Shown here: piece by piece, positions 1 to 8,000 of the stretch | Numbering within the stretch: the stretch's first letter is position 1 | Layout: each line of letters begins with the position of its first letter | Source: Candidatus Aegiribacteria sp. | Lineage (GTDB): Bacteria; Fermentibacterota; Fermentibacteria; Fermentibacterales; JCC-6 | DNA: 14,429 nt | Assembly (NCBI GenBank): GCA_030642525.1 | Contig: DAOWNO010000020.1 | Span: 1-14,429, forward strand | Reading direction: 5' to 3' | Translations under genes and position numbers: made by a program | Notes under the pieces: generated by a model | Seen by the model: only the letters and a program-made list of their open reading frames with translations | Told to the model about the DNA's origin: nothing | Database searches by the model: none

Positions 1-324
1 GAACTCGCATTGCTCTGTATAGAGAATGTGGGGAATCTGATCTGCCCAAGCGGTTACGATCTTGGTGAGAACCTCAAGATAGGACTCATTTCCCTGCCCG
101 AGGGTGATGATAAAATACTTAAGTATCCGTCCCTTTTCAGCACTATATCAGTGCTTTTAATCAACAAGATGGACCTTCTCCCACACATTGATTTCAACGT
201 GAACAGAACGATAGACGAGTGCAGAAGTCTTAATCCGGAAGTTATGGTATTCACCGTATCAGCGAAAACAGGTGAGGGAATGGAAGAATTCTGCGGGTTC
301 CTTGAGAATCAGTTTTCAAATTGA
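1..324 (+). CDS. hypB: HypB, hydrogenase nickel-incorporation GTPase (5'-truncated by window edge)
   Basis: This is the C-terminal 107 residues of the P-loop GTPase that, with HypA, delivers Ni to the large subunit of [NiFe] hydrogenases in the cytoplasm. The frame is open from base 1 and stops with TGA at 322-324. Visible motifs are ENVGNLICP (visible residues 8-16), which contains the HypB switch region and the conserved metal-binding Cys (Cys198 in E. coli HypB by homology), YDLGE right after it, the guanine-specificity motif NKMD (55-58), and the G5-like SAKTGEG (88-94). The Walker A region and any N-terminal His-rich nickel-storage stretch lie outside the window. The last codons belong to a direct repeat (296-344) with a second copy at 11385-11433. 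A hydrogenase endopeptidase and ferredoxin subunit lie 13 kb away on the other strand, so this may once have been one hydrogenase locus. Family assignment is secure. Confidence 0.95.
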   Translation, partial: ELALLCIENVGNLICPSGYDLGENLKIGLISLPEGDDKILKYPSLFSTISVLLINKMDLLPHIDFNVNRTIDECRSLNPEVMVFTVSAKTGEGMEEFCGFLENQFSN

Positions 325-344
325 ACAGCGCCTGATCGGCAGTA
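296..344 (+). repeat. Left copy of a 49-bp direct repeat at the hypB 3' end
   Basis: These bases match 11385-11433 in the same orientation at 42 of 49 positions, without gaps. The copy covers the last nine sense codons of hypB, its TGA stop and 20 bases beyond. Weaker similarity reaches back to about 287. The continuation of the right copy (11434-11466) is missing directly downstream here but reappears at 1379-1408 beyond the cheR gene. Confidence 0.85.
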
Positions 345-358
345 ATTGACTGTTTTTT
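340..358 (+). terminator. Weak terminator-like hairpin after hypB
   Basis: CAGT (340-343) can pair with ACTG (349-352) across a five-base loop and is followed by six T (353-358). The four-bp stem is too short for a strong intrinsic terminator, and the site spans the proposed insertion point of the cheR segment, so it may be fortuitous. Confidence 0.25.
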
Positions 359-391
359 AGACTAAATCTTGCTCTGTCCAGTTTATTCCTG

Positions 392-1219
392 ATGTTGGGG
401 CGTGTCATAATGAACAACTTTGATTGTGTATCGTTACTCCAATGGGCGCTCCCTCAATTGAACATGCGTTGGTCGGGATTCCGCCGGGTTCGCCGTCAAG
501 TCTGCCGGCGCATTCAGAAAAGAATCGCTCAACTCGGACTGCCGAGTATTGATGCATATCGGTCCTACCTGATTGCCCATCCTGAAGAATGGCCTATTCT
601 GGACCAATGTTGCTGGGTCACAGTCTCCCGGTTTTACCGCGATCGCGGTGTGTTTGACCGTTTATTTCGCGACATCCTGCCTGAGATGGCTCGTCTGGCA
701 CTGGACACTGGGGAAAAAATGGTGTCCTGCTGGAGCGCTGGTTGCGCGTCAGGAGAAGAAGCGTACACAATGGTAATCGGGTGGAAGACGTTGTGGAGTC
801 GCCATTTCCCCAGCTTTATCCTTTATGTGGAAGCCACTGACATAGACCCTGATCTCCTGAACCGGGCTCGAACAGGTTGTTACACTGCTGGAAGCCTGAA
901 AGAGTTGCCAGAGACATGGAGAGATTCGGCATTTGAAAAATCAGGTAAAAATTGGTTTCTGAAGTCGGAATACCAAAATTCTGTGGCTTTTCACCGGGAA
1001 GATATCCGCATAATCATGCCAGCAAGCTCTTTCCATCTTATTTTGTGTCGAAATCTGGTTTTCACTTACTTTGATGTGGGACTACAACGAGAGATACTGA
1101 ATCGTTTAAGGCAACGCCTGGTGCCCGGAGGCGTTCTGGTAATTGGATGTCATGAAACGCTGCCGGATGAATTGAACTTAAATGGTAAAGGAGAATGCGT
1201 ATTTTATTTCACAAAATAG
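392..1219 (+). CDS. Stand-alone CheR-family SAM-dependent methyltransferase
   Basis: This 275-aa protein has the CheR protein-glutamate O-methyltransferase fold signatures in order: an N-terminal helical, Arg-rich segment (about residues 15-60), VSRFYRDRGVFDRL (78-91, the CheR N(V/T)(S/T)xFFRD block), SAM-binding WSAGCASGEEAY (114-125), the acidic ATDID (148-152) expected to contact the SAM ribose, FHLILCRNLVFTYFD (214-228) and VPGGVLVIG (244-252). CheR enzymes methylate glutamates of chemoreceptors, but no receptor, CheB, CheA or CheW gene is nearby, and no TPR or receiver domain is attached, so the substrate is unknown. ATG 392 gives the longest frame; neither it nor the in-frame ATG at 410, preceded by GGGG, has a good ribosome binding site. 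The gene lies in a segment (347-1378) bounded by AGTAAT that interrupts a repeat, suggesting separate arrival. Family is clear; biological role is not. Confidence 0.88.
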   Translation: MLGRVIMNNFDCVSLLQWALPQLNMRWSGFRRVRRQVCRRIQKRIAQLGLPSIDAYRSYLIAHPEEWPILDQCCWVTVSRFYRDRGVFDRLFRDILPEMARLALDTGEKMVSCWSAGCASGEEAYTMVIGWKTLWSRHFPSFILYVEATDIDPDLLNRARTGCYTAGSLKELPETWRDSAFEKSGKNWFLKSEYQNSVAFHREDIRIIMPASSFHLILCRNLVFTYFDVGLQREILNRLRQRLVPGGVLVIGCHETLPDELNLNGKGECVFYFTK

Positions 1220-1377
1220 AAATAGGACAAAATGCAACACTGGAATATGTTTCATGTAATTGAATTTCAAAGTGACGCCCATATTTTTTTCTACCACCGA
1301 TTTCACAGATTATTGGTAACTAATCAGGCAATAAGACAGCAGCCACAAAAGGCAGAAGGCACAGAGGAACAAAGTAA

Positions 1378-1590
1378 TACGGAAATATTCTGGATTGCCT
1401 GAAGCATATCACTCATCTCCTATCTCGGAGACGTCATCCATCCAAGGAACGTAGTCTCGCGAAGGAGTTCTCAGACCATCTCCGGGAAAACAACCCGCAT
1501 CTGTCTTCTGCACTCAAACCAGTAAAGAATTGCTCAAGGTGTAATACTGTTAATATACAACATTTACAGAAAACTTCTGCCCGGATGTAA
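1378..1590 (+). pseudogene. Start-less open reading frame, possible gene remnant
   Basis: An in-frame TAA at 1375-1377 is followed by about 70 sense codons to a TAA at 1588-1590, with no ATG, GTG or TTG except the final Met codon. The translation is Lys/Arg/His-rich, includes KERSLAKEFSDHLREN and a CSRC pair, and reads like real protein rather than shadow translation. Its first codons fall inside the displaced repeat fragment. I do not recognise the family. It could be the 3' remnant of a disrupted gene or chance openness. Confidence 0.25.
1379..1408 (+). repeat. Displaced right part of the left direct-repeat copy
   Basis: Allowing one single-base gap, 1383-1408 matches 11440-11466 at nearly all positions (shared blocks such as TCTGGA.TGCC and GAAGCATA). 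In the right copy this stretch directly follows the 49-bp repeat; here it is separated from 296-344 by the cheR-bearing segment. Joining 346 to 1379 restores near-colinearity with 11385-11466. Confidence 0.65.
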
Positions 1591-1598
1591 GTGCTTTT

Positions 1599-2069
1599 TT
1601 ATCCCATAATCACTCTGATATTATGGTCAGCCCGGCTATCATCCAAGAGAATGTCTTCCTCGGTGAAGTATTCTCCGTCCATTTCTACACTGATGACACC
1701 ATTGGAAATTCCTTCAGGATTCTCCACATGTATGTGATATACGGAAGAGTCATAGCGAATCGTTATTCTGAACTCGCGCCAGCATTCGGGTATGCATGGA
1801 TTGATTATCAGTCTGTCACCCTTTCGGGTGATTCCAAGTATCGCTTCAATACCCAGACGGTAGAGCCATCCTGCGGCACCTGTGTACCAAGTCCAGCCTC
1901 CTCTTCCCCTGTGCGGAGGTGTGCTGTAGATGTCCGCCGCAACCGAGTATGGTTCCACCTTATATCTTTTCATCTTCAGTAAAGTATCGCTGTGGTATAC
2001 AGGATTCATGAGCTGGAAAAGGGTTTCAGCGGTGTTCCCCTTACCCAGTTTGGCAAAGGCCCAGGCCAC
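1599..2069 (-). CDS. C-terminal part of cyclic beta-1,2-glucan synthase (after frameshift)
   Basis: This 156-aa frame continues the GH94-type phosphorylase domain of the large gene upstream on the minus strand. Family-typical segments follow in order: AWAFAKLG, a NP(I/V)xH-like block (MNPVYHSD), YKVEPYSVAADIY, PPHRGRGGWTWYTGAAGW, a GIEAILGI block, INPCIPECW, and VENPEGISNGV near the end. These form the last part of the catalytic (alpha/alpha)6 barrel and the short C-terminal beta domain. The nominal Met start at 2067-2069 lacks a ribosome binding site and lies in the middle of the domain, so this is not an independent gene. Dropping one base from the G run at 2079-2082 joins it in frame to the large upstream ORF, giving about 2831 aa, the usual length of ChvB/NdvB/Cgs proteins. 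Confidence 0.85.
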   Translation of the reverse strand: MAWAFAKLGKGNTAETLFQLMNPVYHSDTLLKMKRYKVEPYSVAADIYSTPPHRGRGGWTWYTGAAGWLYRLGIEAILGITRKGDRLIINPCIPECWREFRITIRYDSSVYHIHVENPEGISNGVISVEMDGEYFTEEDILLDDSRADHNIRVIMG

Positions 2070-5000
2070 CCCATACAGCCGCGTGTGTGTACTGGCCGCC
2101 GTTCTCTCTTATACCGGGCAGATAACCCTTTATGTAGCCCGGATCTCTTTCTGTTTTATCGAATGGTGGTGTGAGGAGGAGAATGAGCTGGTCCTCAATA
2201 TCCACCAGCATTTCCAGGACTGACCCCATCGCTTTTTCCACTCTGCCGGGTTCCCCGGCGCCTGAAAGAACAGCCCAGGACTGCGCAATCGAGTCGATAC
2301 GGCACTCGATATTCTCTTTCGAGCCAAGAACAGAGCCATCATCGTAGAAGGCGCGGAGGTACCAGTCCCCATCCCATGCGTTTTCTTCGAGTGCCTGTCT
2401 GAGCGTTTCAGCCTGGTTGAGATAGTCTCTTGCTCTGGCAATATCTCCCATCAGTTCGCAGACGGGAGCGAACCTTTTCAGTGTGTCAAGGAGGAACCAT
2501 CCGAGCCAGACACTTTCACCCTTGCCTTCTATACCGACACGGTTCATTCCATCGTTCCAGTCGTGACTTCCAATCAGTGGAAGACCATGTTCGCCTCTCG
2601 TCGATCCCTTCTTCAGCGCAAGAAGGCAGTGATCGTAGAGGGCAGCTTTTTTTCTGCTTTCACTGTATAGCGCGTAGTGCTCGCTCTCTTCATCTTCCAG
2701 CTCCGGTCCCTCCAGAAAACCGATTGAATCGGAAAGAATCGACAGGTCTCCGGTTTTTTCAATGTAAACAGCTGTTACATATGGAAGCCATAGAAGATCG
2801 TCCGAGCACCTTGTTCGAATCCCTCTGGCGGATGGAGGATGCCACCAGTGAAGAACATCTCCTTCTTTGAACTGCCTGGATGCCGACTTCAGTATATGGC
2901 TCCTGAATATCTCGGGGGCGGCACTGCTCAGCGCCATGACATCCTGAAGCTGATCACGGAAACCGAAGGCACCGCTCGACTGATAAAGGGCTGTGCGGCC
3001 CCAGATTCTGCAGGAGAGAGTCTGGTAGATCAGCCATCTGTTGAGCATGAGATTCATTCCCGTATCGGGCGTTTCAACTTGAACCTTCCCAAGCAGGTTG
3101 TCCCAGAAAGCCGTAACATCAGTCAGAATAACGCCCTCCTGCGCTCTGATCATGTTCTGCTTTATAAGATCGAGAGCGTTCTCCCTGTCTTCGCCCTGCC
3201 CCAGGAGGAACGTGACCTCTTTTTCCTCACCAGGTCCGATCCAGATCATGATCTGCATGGCAAAGCACGGGTCATGTCCGCTGCTCACAGTACCTGAAAG
3301 CCCAACACGACCGAGAGCAGCGGGGCTGGAGTAACTTCCCCGGCGTCCAAGGAACTCCGTCCTGTCAGTCGTGAGACCGTTTGGTTCGCGGCTTGAGGCA
3401 AGGAAGAGTACTTTTCCCCTGAATTCCGAATTGTAGGTATTTCGTGCCATCAGAGCTTTGCAGGAAGTGTTGAACTCCGGAACTATGTACTGCTGCATCT
3501 CAGATCTGGTAGTACCCATGACAGGTTCGAGGTAGAACGTTACTGTGATTCTCCTGTTGCAGCTCCACGAGTTTACCAGTTTCAGGTTCATGACTTTTAT
3601 GGGATTATTGAGTGAGACACAGGCGGCAAGCCGCTGTTCCAGACCATGACTGCTGTGCCGGTAGATTGTGTAACCTGCTCCATGGGTAATGATGTAAGGT
3701 TCATTCTCGCGCAAGGGAAGGGGAGTGGGAGACCAGAATCTACCTGTCTCCTCGTCTCTGAGATAGATGATCTCGCCGGGCATATCCGTTACGGAATCAT
3801 TCCTCCATGGAGTAAGGCGGTTCATTCCGCTGTTTTCAGCCCAGCTGCATTCCATACCGGTCTCTGAAGCTGTGAAACCGAAAGTGGGATTGGCGATGAC
3901 ATTGATCCACGGGGCAGGTGTCCGGTTTTCACCATCGAGATAGATGACATACTCTCTGCCTTCCGGCGTAAACCCTCCTGTACCGTTGTCAAAAAGCAGA
4001 CCTTTCGGTCTTTCCAGGGGTCTTGTTTCTTCTACATCTGTAGACGTCAGTGTGGGAACGAATCCCGGGAGTCTTACAGATCTTCCGGCAAGTCGTTCCA
4101 ATTGTTTGCCGAGGGAGCCTGCCCTGGAATCGAGCACGGCTCTCGCTGCCGTCTGCAGCAGTATCCTTTCCCGTTCTTCCATCTGATCCGCCGTCAGAAG
4201 GAATATTCCTCCCCGGCGATTCATCCATTTTTCTCCTCCAGTGCGGGAGATAAGACTGTGAATCTGGTCCTGGAGATCCTGCTCATAGGAACTTTCCTTC
4301 ATGTTCAGAATCACGAAATCTATCGTAAGTCCTCTGCTCCGCCAGAATGCGTGCGCTCTGAGCAGATCATACACAAGAGTCGTGTCATCCTCTGTATCCA
4401 CAGTGACAAGAAGAAGAGGATTATCGCCGGATATACCGAACTGCCACAGTCCCTGCTGTCCAAGAGTGTTGTTCCTGAGAATATCCGATCCGCAGCGAAG
4501 AGCATGTCCCGGATAAACAAGCACCGAAAGGAGAAGCTGCGCCTGCTCCAGTTCCAAGGATGTCAGGTTCATTCTGTCCATTTCTCGCCTGCAGAAGGAG
4601 CCGGTTCTCGAAAAAGCTTCGTCAATAACGGAACGGCTTTTGTAGCGTTTTACAAGGTAATAAGCCGCAGTTCGATCATTGGCTGCTGCAGTGACAAAGA
4701 AGAGCGTGGCACTTTCAAGTGGAAGCAGTTCGATCTCGATACCGGCGACCATGACAGGGTCAAGCGTTGTTCCTGTCTTTCTTGTCGAAAAAGCCGCCTT
4801 CCGATCTCGCAGGAACTGTGGATTACGGGGGGAACCTCCCCTGCCAAGGAATCTCTCCCTGTCGATCTCATAGGATCTGTTCCCATCCGAACCCGTAACC
4901 ATGTGGACAACGAATATTTCCTTTTCTTCCGCTGTACGCGGCCTGCGACGGAAGAGTAGAACGTTTTCTTCGGGCAGATATTCACTCTCTATGAAAAGCC

Positions 5001-8000
5001 TGTTGAAGCAAGGATGGCTTATATCCGCGTCATGAGGAGCCAGTACAACCTCCGCATAGCTGCAGACAAAAAGCTTTCTTGCGCGGTCACTGTTATTCCT
5101 GAGATCGATTCTCCGTATTTCAGCATCGTCCTCCGGAGCAACCACTATCTCCATCCTTGAGAAGATGTCATTGTCCCACCTGAGATATTCCACTTTGTGA
5201 GGAAAGAAGCGGATCTCGCATTTATCGGGCTGCGTTCCTGCAGGCTGCCTTCCCATAGACCATATATCTCCTGTCTCCCGATCAGTCAGGTATACCCATG
5301 TACCCCGGTTGTCCAGGGTTGTGTCACTCAGCCAGCGCGTGATGTCAATCCCCTTCCATCGGCTGTAACCTGCGCCTGCTTCAGTAATGAGGACTCCGTA
5401 GCTGCCATTCGAGAGATAATGAACCAGTGGAATCGGGAAATCAAAAGGAACCAGCCATTGCTCAAGAGCGGTCCCGCTTATTGACGGTCTTAATACAGTC
5501 GGGATGTCAGGTCGGGGTTGTTCTAAAGGAGACTCCGCTGGAATCTGTTCATATAGCAGAAGATTAACTATTTGTATAAGAGGTTCGGATAGAAAGCGCC
5601 GAACCATGCAGTTACTGTTGAGGAAATTGACGATGGAAAGAAGTATCATGCCCTGGTGATGCGCCATGTAGGAGAGTATAACTGCGCTTTCTCTGCCCAT
5701 CGCAAGCCGTTTAATTGTGAAATCGATCGACTCGTAGAAGCCGTACCTGCCCAGCAGGCCGCTGGCTATAAGATCCTTTATGTTTGCTAGAACAGCTTTT
5801 GGTTCAATGGGAAGCGCGAGCAGAGAAGCGTACGGAGATATCACGAGGTCCTCATCCAGTCCTCGCTTGAAACCAAGACCCGGAATCCCGAAAGCCCTGT
5901 ACTGGTAGTGCCTGCCAGCATCGAAACTATAGTAGCTCGATTCGGTTATTCCCCATGGCACATTCCTGTTCCTGCCGTAAGCGATCTGGCTCTTTACCGC
6001 CGCACGACAGCTTTGTTCCAGAATGCTGTTTTCATTGCTGCCGGCAAGCAGGATAGGCATCAGGTATTCGAACATGGTGCCACTCCAGGAGATCAGCGTC
6101 TTCATCCCCTCTGTGACAGTAAGCGGTCTTGCGAGGTGCAGCCAGTGGCTTCGCGGAACATCGCCCTTTCCAATCGCCACCAGACTTGCCAGGCGGGCTT
6201 CCGATGCAAGGAGATCGTAGTAGTTCTGATCAAGATGACCTGATTCTACGTTGTATCCGATATGGAAGACCTTTCTCCGTCTGCTGAACAGGAAACTGAA
6301 ATTGAACCGTTTGAACTCTTTCTCCGCCGCGGCTGCCAGATCGTTGATCTTTTGAAGAATATTACCGGATTCCTTCAGACTCTCATCGATCAGATCCTCC
6401 AGTTTCAGACACCACTCTTTCGCATCCATCGCAGATTCCGATGAAAGGGGCTCATCTTTCAGGAGGGTTATCAGGGAGTTAAGCCGGAACCTGACCCTTG
6501 GTATAATTCCCTTTATCATCTCCGGCGACGGACAGGGAGGCAGAGAATCCATGAGGAAACGCCAGGCGTCTACAACGGCTCTTGCAGTGTCCACATGGCT
6601 GAAGAATTCGGGAGGATTGCAGATATGAATCATCCAGGGAAAGAGAGTGTTTATCTCTCGGAGCATGTTGCCAAGGTGTCTTTTCATCTTGCCTGACCAT
6701 ATCCGTAACTCCTTTAATGTGGAGATATCAACAGTACCGGTATTCCTCCGGACAATCTCGATGAGCATACGGTCCATCCTGACCAGCTGTGTGTTGTAGA
6801 GGTCCATCAGCAGCGTTACCCAGACTCGCGGATTATCAAGCGCTTCTATCACCATTCTCCGGATTCCGGAAATACTTTCAAAAAGATCAGTCTCATCGAA
6901 ACCCACCTCTTTCAGAATACATGAAAGAATATCAAGAGTATCTATGAAACCTTTCCATCGCCTTCTGCTCAAAATTGGAGTAATGCGCATTTCGAGACAA
7001 CCCCGTTTGAGGACAAGCAGACATCCCGCAAGATTACCACTGTCGACCACCGAAACGTATCGGGGAGGCAGAGGATTGAGAGTGCGGGTGTCGTACCAGT
7101 TCAGCAGGTGTCCCCTGTATCTCTCAAGCTGCTTCATACCATCAAGTGTGTCCGAGAGACGCAGTGATAACTCAAGTATACCTATGTAACCTCTGTCATG
7201 AGCCGCTAGAATGGAGAGAAGAAAAAGACCGATATTCGTAGGTGAAGTCCTGTGGGCTACTTCGCAAAGAGGTTCTTCCTGGAAGTGGTCCGGCGGAAGC
7301 CAGTGGTCCTCAGGACCGACATATGTCTCAAAGAAATACCATGTACGTGCGGCAAGCATGCGCAGACTTGCGTACTGTTTATCCTCGGACGGTATTTTTG
7401 AAGCTGACGGGGTTCTGCTGATAAGGTGAGCGATCTTGGGAGATATGAACCATGTTATCAGAAATGGCGCGGCAAATGGAAGACCCTCAGGATGGAGCAG
7501 AAGGAGAATCGCGCAGATAAAGGGCACAAAGATGATAACGGTATACATTCTCGCCCATACGAGCCCCACTTTCAGGTCTCTTCCGAACATTCTGACCGTG
7601 TGTGCCGCTGATCTCCACTGAAGCAGTCTTTTCCTTGTGATGGTAAGCCTGACAATTGTTGTGACTACTGCATCAATCGTTATGGATGTCTCGTAAAGAA
7701 GGAAAACAAGCGCGAACAGCGATCGCAGCCAGCTTGCCTTTACCGGTTTTGTTACCTTCAGTGAGGATTTCCGTTTGAGCTTGTTGAAGAAATCGAAAAT
7801 GGTATCTGTCAGCGGACACCTGAATTCAATCAGTAGAACTGAAAATGTCCAGAAAATCGGTGAACCGGGCAGCCACAACCAGCCTGCTGCGAGAAGGATG
7901 AGAAGAGCGGGACTGAGCAGACTTCTCCGAATATTGTCGATAATCTTCCATTGATCCAGAAAAGACAGTTTGTTTTGCCTCCTGCTTCCGGTTGCATCCG

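Larger units (their letters stand above)
1220..1598. other. 379-bp gap between the cheR-like gene and the glucan synthase 3' end
   Basis: No start-initiated gene is visible. The left part (about 1291-1370) is AT-rich and holds a loose series of short units of the type CACAAAAGG, CAGAAGG, CACAGAGG (about 1341-1368). From 1373 it holds AGTAAT, a fragment of the direct repeat (1379-1408) and an open reading frame without a start codon (1378-1590). CAGAA (1567-1571) and TTCTG (1575-1579) form a small hairpin just beyond the glucan synthase stop on the minus strand, but no T-run follows it, so I do not call it a terminator. Confidence 0.6.

Noticed and set aside
346..374. TTGACT upstream of the cheR-like gene as a -35 box
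   Set aside because: No acceptable -10 hexamer lies 15-19 bases downstream.
636..649. Perfect 14-bp palindrome with a GCGATCGC core in the cheR-like gene, and another GCGATCGC at 7719-7726
   Set aside because: Resembles the cyanobacterial HIP1 octamer, but two copies in 14 kb, both inside coding codons, are not enough to indicate that repeat or a cyanobacterial origin.
347..1372. Terminal inverted repeats of the cheR-bearing segment
   Set aside because: I compared the two inner ends and found no convincing inverted match, so a conventional DNA transposon is not supported.
4102..4959. Long plus-strand frame (285 aa) opposite the glucan synthase
   Set aside because: Antisense shadow of a clearly conserved coding region; no motif and no ribosome binding site. 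The other long plus-strand frames between 2430 and 9762 were rejected for the same reason.
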